This document shows, piece by piece, positions 51,912 to 61,994 of a DNA stretch of 64,000 bases; positions within the stretch are counted from its first letter, which is position 1; every line of letters starts with the position of its first letter. Made by a program: the position numbers and the translations under genes. Origin of the DNA: JAHDDY01 sp964549375 (lineage in GTDB: Bacteria; Pseudomonadota; Alphaproteobacteria; Rhodobacterales; Rhodobacteraceae). A model generated the notes under the pieces. That model searched no databases and was not told where the DNA came from. It worked only from the letters and a program-made list of their open reading frames with translations. The stretch is taken from positions 1-64,000 of the forward strand of contig CAZJWF010000003.1 of assembly GCA_964549375.1 (NCBI GenBank), written 5' to 3'.

Positions 51912-54575
51912 ATGTCCGATCGTATCGACCCCGATCCTCAAGAAACCGAAGAATGGAAAGATGCGATTGAGTCTGTCATTGCGTTTGAGGGGTCCGGTCG
52001 TGCGGATGACCTTCTGGAGGCTGCGGTTGGCGTTGCACGTCGTAACGGAGGGCACGTACCGTTTGCACGCAACACGGCCTATGTGAACACGATCCCGACG
52101 GACCAGCAGCCGACGCATCCGGGTGACAGAGACCTTGAACGCAGCATCCGCTCGGCCATTCGTTGGAATGCGGCGATGGTGGTGCTTAAGGCAAACAAAG
52201 AAAGTTCAGAACTTGGCGGCCACATCGCCAGTTTCCAATCCGCCGCGACGCTCTACGATACCGGCTTCATGCATTTCTGGAATGCGGAGCATGAGGGGCA
52301 TGGCGGCGATCTGGTTTTTATCCAGGGACATTCGTCTCCCGGTATCTACGCGCGGTCGTATCTTGAAGGTCGTTTAACTGAAGATCAAATTCTCAATTTT
52401 CGCCAAGAAGCCGATGGGAAAGGGATCAGCTCCTATCCCCACCCGTGGTTGATGCCCGATTACTGGCAATTCCCGACGGTCTCGATGGGCCTTGGTCCTC
52501 TGATGGCGATTTATCAGGCGCGCTTCCTGAAATATCTGCAAGGTCGTGGTCTCGCTGAAACCGGCAACCGCCATGTCTGGGCCTTCATGGGCGACGGCGA
52601 AATGGATGAACCTGAGTCGCGCGGCGCGATTTCGCTCGCGGGCCGGGAAAAGCTCGACAACTTGATTTTCGTGATTAACTGCAACCTCCAACGGCTCGAT
52701 GGTCCTGTCCGCGGAAATGGGAAAATCGTGCAAGAGCTGGAGGGCGACTTCCGGGGCGCAGGCTGGAATGTTGTCAAATGCCTTTGGGGAACCGGCTGGG
52801 ACGAGCTGCTCGCCCAAGATTCCAGCGGCAAACTACGTCAGTTGATGGAAGAATGCGTCGACGGCGAATATCAGGATTTCAAGTCCAAAGACGGCACCTA
52901 TATTCGCGAAAACTTCTTTGGACGCTATCCTGAGACGGCGGCGATGGTTGCCGGTTGGGATGATGCGAAAATCTGGAAGTTGACGCGCGGTGGCCACGAT
53001 CCTCGCAAGGTCTTTGCCGCCTATAACGCGGCGGTTCAACATAAAGGGCAGCCCACGCTGATCCTCGCCAAAACCGTGAAGGGTTATGGCATGGGCAATG
53101 CCGGCGAGGCGCAGAATATCACGCACCAGCAAAAGAAGATGGGCGTTGATGACCTGCAACAATTCCATGATCGGTTTACGCTCGATTTGAGCGCGAAAGA
53201 GATCAAGGATCTTAAGCTGATCAAATTCGAAAAAGGCAGCCCCGAAGATAATTACCTCCACGAACGGCGCAAAGCGCTGGGCGGGTATCTTCCGAACCGT
53301 CGAGAGAAGGCTGACGAAAACATCGAAATTCCGCCGCTTGAGAAATTCGGTGCGCTGCTAAAATCGTCAGGGGATCGCGAGATTTCCACGACGATGGCGT
53401 TCGTCCGCGCACTCAATACGTTGCTGCGCGACAAAACTATTGGCAAGCGGGTCGTGCCGATTGTTCCCGATGAAAGCCGGACGTTCGGGATGGAGGGAAT
53501 GTTCCGCCAATACGGAATCTTCTCGCAGGTGGGGCAGCTTTACACGCCGGAAGATGCTGACCAACTGATGTACTATAAGGAAAGCACCGACGGCCAAATG
53601 CTTCAGGAAGGCATTAACGAGGCTGGTGCAATGGCCAGTTGGATTGCTGCGGCGACGGCCTATTCGACGTCAAATGTGCCGATGATTCCGTTTTACATTT
53701 ACTATTCGATGTTTGGCTTCCAGCGCATTGGAGATCTTGCTTGGGCGGCAGGCGACATGCGTGCGCGGGGCTTCATGATCGGCGGTACGGCGGGGCGCAC
53801 CACGCTGAACGGCGAGGGTTTACAGCACGAAGATGGCCACAGCCATTTGATGTCGGCGATGATCCCAAATTGCATCTCCTATGATCCGACTTTCCAGTTC
53901 GAAGTTGCGGTCATCGTTCAAGATGGACTGCGCCGCATGGTGCAGGAACAAGAAGACGTGTTCTATTACATGACCGTCATGAACGAAAATTACGGCCATC
54001 CGGATATGCCCGAAGGATCGGAAGAGGGCATCCGCAAGGGCATGTATCTGCTTCGTAAATCGACGAAGAAAAAAGGACCAAAAGTTCAGCTTATGGGGTC
54101 CGGTGCCATCTTGCGCGAGTCGCTCGCGGCGGCGGAGATGTTGGAAAAAGACTTTGGCATCGGTGCCGATGTATGGAGCGTCACCAGCTTTACCGAATTG
54201 AGACGCGATGCGCTCGACTGCGAGCGGTTCAACATGCTCAACCCCCTAGAAGACCAGAAAGTGCCGCACATCACCCAATGTATCGAGTCGCGAGGGGACG
54301 ATCCAGTGATCGCATCGACCGATTACATGCGGAGTTATGCGGATCAAATCCGTGCGTTTATTCCCGGCACCTTCAAGGTGCTGGGCACCGACGGCTATGG
54401 GCGCTCTGACTTCCGTGCCAAGCTGCGCGATTTCTTTGAGGTGGACCGTCGGTTCATCGCAGTGGCCGCGCTCAAGGCTCTTGCGGATGAGAATAAATCC
54501 GACAGCAAAACGGTGGCCAAAGCCATCAAGAAATACGAAATCGACATTGATAAACCGAACCCGATGCGGGTCTAA
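51912..54575 (+). CDS. aceE: Pyruvate dehydrogenase E1, homodimeric type
   Basis: An 887-residue ThDP enzyme of the AceE type, which decarboxylates pyruvate and acetylates the E2 lipoyl group. Seen are HIASFQSAATLYDTGF, the ThDP site WAFMGDGEMDEPESRG with the NCNLQRLDGPVRGN partner, and IPFYIYYSMFGFQRIGDLAW in the PYR domain. This single-chain form is the rule in gammaproteobacteria, whereas alphaproteobacteria mostly use a split E1 (PdhA/PdhB). It heads the operon aceE-aceF-lpd-methyltransferase. Confidence 0.97.
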   Translation: MSDRIDPDPQETEEWKDAIESVIAFEGSGRADDLLEAAVGVARRNGGHVPFARNTAYVNTIPTDQQPTHPGDRDLERSIRSAIRWNAAMVVLKANKESSELGGHIASFQSAATLYDTGFMHFWNAEHEGHGGDLVFIQGHSSPGIYARSYLEGRLTEDQILNFRQEADGKGISSYPHPWLMPDYWQFPTVSMGLGPLMAIYQARFLKYLQGRGLAETGNRHVWAFMGDGEMDEPESRGAISLAGREKLDNLIFVINCNLQRLDGPVRGNGKIVQELEGDFRGAGWNVVKCLWGTGWDELLAQDSSGKLRQLMEECVDGEYQDFKSKDGTYIRENFFGRYPETAAMVAGWDDAKIWKLTRGGHDPRKVFAAYNAAVQHKGQPTLILAKTVKGYGMGNAGEAQNITHQQKKMGVDDLQQFHDRFTLDLSAKEIKDLKLIKFEKGSPEDNYLHERRKALGGYLPNRREKADENIEIPPLEKFGALLKSSGDREISTTMAFVRALNTLLRDKTIGKRVVPIVPDESRTFGMEGMFRQYGIFSQVGQLYTPEDADQLMYYKESTDGQMLQEGINEAGAMASWIAAATAYSTSNVPMIPFYIYYSMFGFQRIGDLAWAAGDMRARGFMIGGTAGRTTLNGEGLQHEDGHSHLMSAMIPNCISYDPTFQFEVAVIVQDGLRRMVQEQEDVFYYMTVMNENYGHPDMPEGSEEGIRKGMYLLRKSTKKKGPKVQLMGSGAILRESLAAAEMLEKDFGIGADVWSVTSFTELRRDALDCERFNMLNPLEDQKVPHITQCIESRGDDPVIASTDYMRSYADQIRAFIPGTFKVLGTDGYGRSDFRAKLRDFFEVDRRFIAVAALKALADENKSDSKTVAKAIKKYEIDIDKPNPMRV

Positions 54576-54585
54576 GTGATCGCTG

Positions 54586-54602
54586 CCCTGTTACGTGCAG
54601 GG
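54586..54602 (+). terminator. Small hairpin between aceE and aceF
   Basis: CCCTG (54586-54590) and CAGGG (54598-54602) form a stem around TTACGTG, followed by TCTTCTTC. It could partly stop transcription or shape the mRNA and so set the E1:E2 ratio. The stem is short and the assignment tentative. Confidence 0.3.
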
Positions 54603-54661
54603 TCTTCTTCGACATAGAAGGTCTCGGTATTTTTCGAGACGGCAACGAGAGGGAAACAAGA

Positions 54662-55993
54662 ATGCCCACTGATGTGACTGTCCCTGACATCGGCGATTTC
54701 GACGCCGTTCCAATCATTGAAATCCATATTTCGGTTGGTGACGTGATCAGCCCTGAAGACCCCTTGATTACGCTGGAAAGCGACAAGGCGGCGATGGATG
54801 TGCCGTCTCCTGTTGCGGGAACGGTAAAGGAAATCAAGGTTGCCGTTGGCGATGAAGTCAAACAAGGCTCGTTGATTCTCACGGTCGATGCGGATGCTGC
54901 TGCGGAGGCTTCGCCGGCGGAGAAACCAGAACCAAAACACGCACCGGCACCTGAGACGGCGTCCGCGCCAAAGGCTGCGCCCCCACCGACTGTGCCAATG
55001 TCCAGCGGAGGCGCGCAACCTCAACCCGGTGGGGCCGGTGTCGACATCCCGGATCGAGTTTATCCGCTCGCAGGCAAGTCGGATTTTTCCGATTTCTCGA
55101 ATGCCCATGCGTCGCCTTCCGTGCGTCGCGCAGCACGAGAACTAGATGTCGATCTGAATCAGGTCACGGGAACCGGCGAGAAAGGCCGCATCACCAAAGA
55201 CGATCTCAAACGTCATCTATCTGGCGGTGGCGGTTCGGCTGCCGCGACGGGCGGAGCAGGGATTCCGGCGGTTCCTGCGATTGATTTTTCCAAGTTCGGA
55301 GAAATCGAAGAAGTCGAAATGAGCCGAATTCAAAAGATCAGCGGTCCGGCTCTGCATCGCTCTTGGCTCAACATCCCACATGTTACGCATAATGACGAGG
55401 CGGACATCACCGAGACGGATAAATTCCGCAAACAGATGGATACGAAGGCCAAGACCGAAGGCTACCGCATCACGTTGCTGTCGTTTATCATTAAGGCCAG
55501 CGTTGCCGCGCTTCGTGAGCACTGGAAGGTGAATGCGTCGCTGCACCCTGATGGGGACAAATTGATCCGCAAACACTACTACAATATCGGCTTCGCGGCG
55601 GATACGCCGGACGGTCTGGTTGTTCCGGTGATCAAGGACGCGGATCGCAAAGGTATCGTTGAAATTTCGAAAGAACTCGGTGAATTATCCGCCAAGGCTC
55701 GTGACGGGAAACTTGGGATTGGTGACATCACGGGTGCGAGCTTTACGATCTCTTCGCTTGGTGGAATTGGTGGAACGACGTTTACGCCGATTGTGAACGC
55801 ACCAGAGGTTGCCATTCTTGGCGTGTCGCGATCAAAAATGACCCCTGAGTGGAACGGCGAAGAATTTGTCCCCCGCAATATGTTGCCGTTGTCGCTCAGT
55901 TATGATCACAGGGCGATTGATGGTGCGCTTGCCGCGCGCTTTTGCGTCACATTGAAAACGGCGATGACTGATATTCGCAACATGCTGCTGTGA
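54662..55993 (+). CDS. aceF: Dihydrolipoamide acetyltransferase (PDH E2)
   Basis: A 443-residue E2 with a single lipoyl domain (1-80, lipoyl Lys42 in ESDKAAMDVPSP), an Ala/Pro linker (85-125), a peripheral-subunit-binding domain (about 140-180, SPSVRRAARELDVDLNQVTG) and the acetyltransferase core with the catalytic DHRAIDGALAARF near the C-terminus. Gammaproteobacterial AceF often has three lipoyl domains; this one has one. It transfers acetyl groups to CoA and forms the complex core. Confidence 0.96.
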   Translation: MPTDVTVPDIGDFDAVPIIEIHISVGDVISPEDPLITLESDKAAMDVPSPVAGTVKEIKVAVGDEVKQGSLILTVDADAAAEASPAEKPEPKHAPAPETASAPKAAPPPTVPMSSGGAQPQPGGAGVDIPDRVYPLAGKSDFSDFSNAHASPSVRRAARELDVDLNQVTGTGEKGRITKDDLKRHLSGGGGSAAATGGAGIPAVPAIDFSKFGEIEEVEMSRIQKISGPALHRSWLNIPHVTHNDEADITETDKFRKQMDTKAKTEGYRITLLSFIIKASVAALREHWKVNASLHPDGDKLIRKHYYNIGFAADTPDGLVVPVIKDADRKGIVEISKELGELSAKARDGKLGIGDITGASFTISSLGGIGGTTFTPIVNAPEVAILGVSRSKMTPEWNGEEFVPRNMLPLSLSYDHRAIDGALAARFCVTLKTAMTDIRNMLL

Positions 55994-56003
55994 GGGAATA
56001 ACG

Positions 56004-57755
56004 ATGGCAATTGAAGACATCAAAGTCCCTGATATTGGCGACTTCGACAGCGTCCCGATTATTGAAATTCACGTCGCTGAGGGCGATACCGTCAGCGTAG
56101 AAGACCCGCTGGTTACGCTTGAAAGCGATAAGGCGGCGATGGACGTTCCCTCGCCGCAGGCCGGTGTTGTCAAAGCGTTGAAAGTGAAAGAGGGCGATGA
56201 GGTTTCGCAAGGAAGCGTCATCTTGACCTTGGAAACAGCCGCTGCGGCGGCTGCACCCGATGCGCCCAAGGCCAACGCACCAATCGCGAATGTGCCGAAA
56301 GAAAATTCAGTCGCTGGCGGTGCCAAAGCACAAGGCGACATCCATGCTGACGTCGTCGTTATCGGTGCTGGACCGGGCGGGTATACTGCCGCATTTCGCG
56401 CAGCGGATTTAGGGCTGAAAGTGGTTCTTGTCGAGCGTTGGGACATGTTGGGCGGTGTCTGCCTCAATGTAGGATGTATTCCTTCAAAGGCGCTGTTGCA
56501 CGCGGCCAAAGTCATCTCAGAAACCGAGGAGATGAAGGGCCACGGCATCGTATTTGCCAAGCCCAAAATTGATCTGAAAAAGTTGCGCGACTGGAAAGAA
56601 AATGTCGTGGGTAAGCTCGTCGGTGGTCTCTCTGGTCTCGCAAAGGCTCGCAAGGTCACCGTCGTACATGGCGAAGGGAAGTTCGACGGTCCTCATATGC
56701 TGACTGTTGCGGGCAAGGATGGGGCAAAGACTATTAGCTTCGATAAGGCAATCATCGCGGCGGGATCAGAAGCCGTTCATCTGCCCTTTATCCCCCATGA
56801 CGATCCGCGCGTAATGGATTCGACTGGAGCACTTGAACTTGAGGAAATTCCGAAAAAAATGCTCGTCATTGGAGGCGGGATCATCGGGTTAGAGATGGCA
56901 ACGGTTTATCAGGCGCTCGGCGCAGAGATTACTGTCGTTGAGTTACTCGACGGATTGATGGCGGGGGCCGATCCTGATCTTGTTCGGCCCTGGCGCAAGG
57001 TGAACGGTTCTAAATACAAAGACATTTTGCTCGAAACAAAGGTTACGGACGTCAAGGCGCAAAAGAATGGCCTGAAAGTCACGTTCGAAGATAAGGCCGG
57101 TGAGAGTTCTAGTAAAACTTACGACCGTATTCTTGTTGCCGTGGGCCGCACGCCGAATGGCGACAAGCTGAATGCAGAGGCGGCAGGCGTTGCGGTTGAT
57201 GAGCGCGGGTTCATTGCTGTCGATAAAACCATGCGAACGAACGTCCCGCATATCTTTGCGATTGGTGATTTGGTGGGACAGCCTATGCTCGCGCATAAAG
57301 CTGTCCACGAGGCAAAGGTCGCTGCGGAGATCTGCGCCGGACACAAGTCGGCCTTTGATGCAAAGGTGATCCCATCTGTTGCTTACACTGACCCCGAAGT
57401 GGCTTGGGTCGGGCTGACCGAGCTTGAGGCCAAGGAACAGGGTATCAAGATCGAGAAGGGCGTCTTCCCTTGGGCGGCTTCGGGGCGCTCGCTCGCGAAT
57501 GGCCGGGACGAAGGCATGACCAAGGTTTTGTTTGATCCTGAAACCAATCGGATTGTTGGTGCCGGGATTGTCGGAACGTCAGCAGGAGATTTAATCGCCG
57601 AAGCAGGCCTTGCTATTGAGATGGGCGCGGACGCGCATGATATTGCGCTGACAATTCACCCGCATCCGACCCTGTCTGAAACCGTCGCAATGGCCACAGA
57701 GATGTTTGATGGAACGATCACAGACCTGATGCCACCGAAGAAAAAGTCGAGCTAA
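56004..57755 (+). CDS. lpd: Dihydrolipoyl dehydrogenase with N-terminal lipoyl domain (PDH E3)
   Basis: A 583-residue E3. Residues 1-80 are a lipoyl domain (Lys43 in ESDKAAMDVPSP) closely matching the AceF lipoyl domain, then an Ala-rich linker, then a full flavoprotein disulfide reductase: VVVIGAGPGGYTAAFRAAD (FAD), redox pair Cys153/Cys158 in GGVCLNVGCIPSKALL, NAD motif VIGGGIIGLEMATVY, and the His-Glu pair region HPHPTLSETV at the C-terminus. It reoxidises dihydrolipoamide with NAD+. Its own lipoyl domain adds a swinging arm to the complex. Confidence 0.96.
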   Translation: MAIEDIKVPDIGDFDSVPIIEIHVAEGDTVSVEDPLVTLESDKAAMDVPSPQAGVVKALKVKEGDEVSQGSVILTLETAAAAAAPDAPKANAPIANVPKENSVAGGAKAQGDIHADVVVIGAGPGGYTAAFRAADLGLKVVLVERWDMLGGVCLNVGCIPSKALLHAAKVISETEEMKGHGIVFAKPKIDLKKLRDWKENVVGKLVGGLSGLAKARKVTVVHGEGKFDGPHMLTVAGKDGAKTISFDKAIIAAGSEAVHLPFIPHDDPRVMDSTGALELEEIPKKMLVIGGGIIGLEMATVYQALGAEITVVELLDGLMAGADPDLVRPWRKVNGSKYKDILLETKVTDVKAQKNGLKVTFEDKAGESSSKTYDRILVAVGRTPNGDKLNAEAAGVAVDERGFIAVDKTMRTNVPHIFAIGDLVGQPMLAHKAVHEAKVAAEICAGHKSAFDAKVIPSVAYTDPEVAWVGLTELEAKEQGIKIEKGVFPWAASGRSLANGRDEGMTKVLFDPETNRIVGAGIVGTSAGDLIAEAGLAIEMGADAHDIALTIHPHPTLSETVAMATEMFDGTITDLMPPKKKSS

Positions 57756-58490
57756 GTGACAAATCCCCCGCCCCAACGGCGCAGAATTCACGATGTTGAC
57801 GCGATCCTGAGAGAAAAGCGCGACATCACCTTACGTGCCAAGATCGACATGCGGTTTTTGCACGAGGATTTTTCGCGCGATTTAATTGTGCAGCAGGTCG
57901 CGTCGGCAACGCAAATCCTCGATGTTGGTGCGTCGATGCGCGATCATCTCTCGGCCTTAGAAGGGCGTGTCGAAACACTCGATATCAATGATTTTGGAGA
58001 CTACCCGGATATTTTGGGTGATGCTTGCTCGCCCTTTCCTCCTGATATGCTCGGCAAATACGATGCCGTCATCGCTCTCGCGATTTTGGAACACGTCTAC
58101 GACCCTGTCGCGGCATTGAAAAACTTTCAGGATGCGCTGCGGCCTGGCGGACAGTTGTTTTTGTATGTGCCGTGGATGTGGCGCTATCATGCCAATCGTC
58201 CTTTGGAGTTTCAGGACTATCAACGCCTCAGTCGGGACGGCCTTGCTCATTTGCTGCGGGATATGGAGGATGTCACGTTGTATCCGCTGCGCGGAAAATG
58301 GGCGGCACGTATGAACTTCTTCCGGTTCTGGAAGCGGAAAGTTGAAAAGCGCTTTGGTGGCCGGTTCAACCGGATACTCGATTCCCGTGTCGATGACTGG
58401 CAAAATACGGTGCAGGCATCGGGATATTTCGTTTCTGCGAAGCGCGCAGCATCGCCCGGCCCCATTAATTCTGAGGCCAATATCGCTTGA
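57756..58490 (+). CDS. Class I SAM-dependent methyltransferase
   Basis: A 244-residue Rossmann-fold methyltransferase. Motif I is ILDVGASMRDHL, and the post-I and motif IV areas are ETLDINDFGDYPDILGD and DAVIALAILEHVYDP; RPGGQLFLYVPW follows. This matches the Methyltransf_11 group. The acceptor is unknown. It begins with GTG directly after the lpd stop, so it is coupled to the PDH operon, with which no functional link is obvious. Confidence 0.82.
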   Translation: MTNPPPQRRRIHDVDAILREKRDITLRAKIDMRFLHEDFSRDLIVQQVASATQILDVGASMRDHLSALEGRVETLDINDFGDYPDILGDACSPFPPDMLGKYDAVIALAILEHVYDPVAALKNFQDALRPGGQLFLYVPWMWRYHANRPLEFQDYQRLSRDGLAHLLRDMEDVTLYPLRGKWAARMNFFRFWKRKVEKRFGGRFNRILDSRVDDWQNTVQASGYFVSAKRAASPGPINSEANIA

Positions 58491-58797
58491 AAGTTGTCTC
58501 AATTGGCTTAGCTACACCAGCTTGTAAGTTTTATCGGTGATGAACTCTTTTCGGATTTCAAATGGGATAAGGACAGCGCATTGCAGAAAAGTGCTTGCAA
58601 GATTGTGATGCAATGACCATCAAGAGGGTAACTTTATTGCTCACGCCTTGATTGAGATTCTCTTGCGCTGGTTCGAAAGTACCGGTGTTGGCATTTATGC
58701 GGATAAAGAACGCCGTCGCCCGCCTGCGACGGTTGAGACATAGCTTCGATTGAACGCGCGCATTGAGGTGCGGCGGTAACAGGGAGACACGTGCTAT
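58491..58797. other. Intergenic region before pntA
   Basis: About 300 bp without a convincing gene on either strand. A GGAGACA lies 9 bases before the pntA start. The promoter for pntA-pntB should be here; no hairpin of note was found. Confidence 0.35.
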
Positions 58798-60363
58798 ATG
58801 GCGCAATTGATTGGCGTTCCAAATGAGTTGGAAGAAGACGAAAAGCGCGTTGCGCTGACGCCGGAAACTGCCGGACGTATTCAGAAACTCGGATATAAAC
58901 TTCAAATTGAAAAAGGCGCGGGCGAGTCTGCGAACTTTTCGGATGCTGCCTATTCCGAGGCGGGTGTCGAGATCGTCGATGACGTTTGGGCATCTTCTGA
59001 CATCGTAATGAAAGTGCGCCAGCCCACAGATTCTGAGGCAGGCAAGCTCGGCGAAGGCCAGACGCTTATCAGTTTTCTTTGGCCCGCGCAGAACGAAGAC
59101 TTGGTAAAAAACCTCAGCGCGCAGAAACCTGCGGCTGTTTTGGCGATGGATCAAGTTCCGCGCATTTCGCGCGCCCAAAAGCTCGATGCGCTATCTTCAA
59201 TGGCCAATATTGCCGGGTATCGTGCGGTGGTTGAGGCCGCGAATAACTTTGGTCGGTTCTTTACAGGGCAAGTGACTGCCGCTGGCAAAGTCCCGCCCGC
59301 GAAAGTGTTGGTCATCGGGGCTGGTGTCGCGGGTCTTGCGGCCATCGGTGCTGCGCGCAGCATGGGGGCGATTGTCCGCTCTTTCGATATTCGTCCAGAG
59401 GTCGCGGAACAGATTGAGTCAATGGGGGCAGAGTTTCTGTTCCTCGACTTCGACAATGAGGATGCGGGTACGGAGGGCGGTTACGCCAAACCGTCCAGCC
59501 CTGAATTTCGAGAGAAACAACTCGCCTTGTTCAGTGAACAGGCACCGGACGTGGACATCGTCATCACCACGGCATTGATCCCCGGTCGACCTGCGCCGAA
59601 ACTCTGGCTTGAGGATATGGTCAAAGCCATGAAGCCGGGGTCCGTGATTGTTGATTTGGCCGCAGAGCAGGGCGGCAACTGTGACCTGACATCCCCCGGT
59701 GAGCGGATTGTTACGGATAACGATGTAACCGTTATTGGTTACACCGATATGGCCAGCCGCATGGCCGCACAATCGAGTCAGCTTTATGGAACGAATCTGC
59801 GCCATATGCTCGACGACTTAACGCCGGAAAAAGACGGTGTGCCGAACGTAAATATGGAAGATGTCGTGATCCGAGGCTGCACCGTGATCAAGGATGGCGA
59901 CGTTACTTTCCCGCCTCCAGCGGTCGCCACGTCTGCGGCACCCAAAGCGCCAGCACCGAAAAAAGTTGAGGAAACACCGGAAGAGATCGCTGCGCGCGAG
60001 GCCGAAGAACAGCGCAAAGCGGGTACACGCACCACGATGATGTTGTTGGGTGGCGGTGCTTTGCTATTGTTGTTGGGGATGGTGGCTCCAGCCAGCTTTA
60101 TGCAGCACTTCATCGTATTTGTGTTGGCCTGTTTCGTCGGGTTCTATGTGATCTGGAATGTTGCACACTCGTTGCACACTCCTCTCATGGCGCTGACCAA
60201 CGCGATTTCGTCGATCATTATCGTCGGCGCGCTGTTGCAGGTTGGGTCGAGCAATACCGTGGTGATTGTTCTCGCAGCGCTCTCGATCCTGATGGCGTCA
60301 GTCAATATTTTTGGCGGTTTCCTCGTCACACGGCGGATGCTCGCCATGTTCCAGAAATCCTGA
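58798..60363 (+). CDS. pntA: NAD(P) transhydrogenase subunit alpha (fused)
   Basis: A 521-residue PntA of the proton-translocating transhydrogenase, which drives NADPH formation from NADH with the proton gradient. Residues 1-380 form the NAD-binding dI domain (MAQLIGVPNELEEDEKRVAL; KVLVIGAGVAGLAAIGAARS), then a charged linker (APKKVEETPEEIAAREAEEQ), then four membrane helices (about 415-515). In many alphaproteobacteria these are two genes (pntAA, pntAB); here they are one, as in E. coli. Confidence 0.96.
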   Translation: MAQLIGVPNELEEDEKRVALTPETAGRIQKLGYKLQIEKGAGESANFSDAAYSEAGVEIVDDVWASSDIVMKVRQPTDSEAGKLGEGQTLISFLWPAQNEDLVKNLSAQKPAAVLAMDQVPRISRAQKLDALSSMANIAGYRAVVEAANNFGRFFTGQVTAAGKVPPAKVLVIGAGVAGLAAIGAARSMGAIVRSFDIRPEVAEQIESMGAEFLFLDFDNEDAGTEGGYAKPSSPEFREKQLALFSEQAPDVDIVITTALIPGRPAPKLWLEDMVKAMKPGSVIVDLAAEQGGNCDLTSPGERIVTDNDVTVIGYTDMASRMAAQSSQLYGTNLRHMLDDLTPEKDGVPNVNMEDVVIRGCTVIKDGDVTFPPPAVATSAAPKAPAPKKVEETPEEIAAREAEEQRKAGTRTTMMLLGGGALLLLLGMVAPASFMQHFIVFVLACFVGFYVIWNVAHSLHTPLMALTNAISSIIIVGALLQVGSSNTVVIVLAALSILMASVNIFGGFLVTRRMLAMFQKS

Positions 60364-60381
60364 GCAAAGGCGGTCTAAGAT

Positions 60382-61821
60382 ATGAATATCGGTTTGATTA
60401 CCGCCGCCTATGTCATTGCGGCGATCCTTTTCATCCTTGCTCTCGGTGGCCTGTCCAACCAGGAGAAGGCGAAACGGGCGATCTGGTACGGCATTATCGG
60501 CATGATCCTCGCGGTGGGCGCGACCGTTGTCACCAAGGGCGTTGGCAACTACGCGGTTATCGCCGCTATGATCCTGATCGGCGGTATAGGCGGTTGGTTT
60601 GTCGCCAAGAAAGTCCAGATGACGCAAATGCCAGAGCTGGTGGCCGGGTTCCACTCGCTCGTCGGGCTTGCCGCTGTATTTATTGGCATCAACGCGCATC
60701 TGGAAATGGAGCGCGCACTCGCCAGTAAGGCTGATGGCTCTGCGTCGTCTCTCGCGGGTTTTGCAGCGACCATCGCCAAGAAAACGCCTGTTGAGTTGGG
60801 CATTTTGAAGGTTGAGCTTTTTCTAGGCATTTTGATCGGCGCGATTACCTTCACAGGGTCGATTATCGCCTATGGCAAGTTGGCGGGTAAGCTGAGTTCG
60901 AACGCGCTGACGCTACCGGGTCGGCATATGCTGAATTTGGGGGCGTTCGCGCTCTGCTTTGTCCTCGGCCTTTTGTACCTGCAGGGGGCTGGGCTGTGGA
61001 CGATGATCCTCGTGGCGATCGTCGCGGGTCTGATTGGTTGTCACTTGATTATGGCGATCGGCGGCGCGGACATGCCGGTCGTCGTGTCGATGCTCAATTC
61101 CTATTCGGGTTGGGCGGCAGCGGCTATCGGCTTTACCCTTGGCAATGATCTGCTGATCGTGACGGGTGCATTGGTTGGCGCGTCGGGAGCCATTCTTTCC
61201 TATATCATGTGTAAGGGAATGAACCGCAGTTTTGCCTCTGTGATCCTTGGCGGTTGGGGCGGAGATGCCAGCGGCCCGCAACAAGAGGTCGAAGGCGAAA
61301 TGGTGCCGACCAATGTCGATACCGTTGTGCAACAGCTTGAAGATGCGGACAGCGTGATCTTTGTTCCCGGCTACGGCCTTGCGGTGGCACAGGCGCAAGG
61401 CGCGGTGTCTGAACTGACGCGCAAATTGCGGGCGAAGGGAAAAGAGGTTCGCTATGCGATTCACCCAGTTGCGGGTCGCTTGCCAGGTCATATGAACGTG
61501 CTCTTGGCCGAAGCGAAGGTGCCCTATGACTTTGTCCTAGAGATGGACGAGATCAATGAAGACTTTCCGCAAACTGACTTCGTTATGATCATCGGCGCGA
61601 ACGACATCGTTAACCCATCGGCACAGGATGATCCGAATTCACCGATTGCTGGAATGCCGGTCTTGGAGGTTTGGAAGGCCAAAAATGTCGTGATCTCGAA
61701 AAGGGGTCAGGGGCGAGGCTATTCCGGTGTCGAAAATCCGCTGTTCTTCAAGGATAACAGCCGAATGCTATATGGGGATGCGAAAGACAGCCTTGACGCT
61801 ATCCTCAAGCAGATGGATTAA
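60382..61821 (+). CDS. pntB: NAD(P) transhydrogenase subunit beta
   Basis: A 479-residue partner of PntA with about nine membrane helices (dII) and a C-terminal NADP-binding dIII domain containing VIFVPGYGLAVAQAQGAV, IHPVAGRLPGHMNVLLAEA and the NADP loop ANDIVNPSAQDDP with KRGQGRGYSGVENPLF. It begins 18 bp after pntA. Confidence 0.97.
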   Translation: MNIGLITAAYVIAAILFILALGGLSNQEKAKRAIWYGIIGMILAVGATVVTKGVGNYAVIAAMILIGGIGGWFVAKKVQMTQMPELVAGFHSLVGLAAVFIGINAHLEMERALASKADGSASSLAGFAATIAKKTPVELGILKVELFLGILIGAITFTGSIIAYGKLAGKLSSNALTLPGRHMLNLGAFALCFVLGLLYLQGAGLWTMILVAIVAGLIGCHLIMAIGGADMPVVVSMLNSYSGWAAAAIGFTLGNDLLIVTGALVGASGAILSYIMCKGMNRSFASVILGGWGGDASGPQQEVEGEMVPTNVDTVVQQLEDADSVIFVPGYGLAVAQAQGAVSELTRKLRAKGKEVRYAIHPVAGRLPGHMNVLLAEAKVPYDFVLEMDEINEDFPQTDFVMIIGANDIVNPSAQDDPNSPIAGMPVLEVWKAKNVVISKRGQGRGYSGVENPLFFKDNSRMLYGDAKDSLDAILKQMD

Positions 61822-61823
61822 CT

Positions 61824-61845
61824 CGAAAGCCCTTCGGGGCTTTCG
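61824..61845 (+). terminator. UUCG-loop hairpin after pntB
   Basis: CGAAAGCCC (61824-61832) and GGGCTTTCG (61837-61845) form a perfect 9-bp stem closed by a TTCG tetraloop, three bases after the pntB stop. It is a likely terminator, although no U-run follows. Confidence 0.75.
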
Positions 61846-61994
61846 CTCCAACTTCAATTTCAGAATGAACCTGCCCGCACCAGGTGTATCGTTGGAGGCG
61901 ATCGCCAATAACCGAGAAATGTTGGCGCGTCAGTCGGTGCGTTGACGTTTTCGTATGATCGGCTAACCCTTGCAACTTAGTTTTGCGAGGCGTT

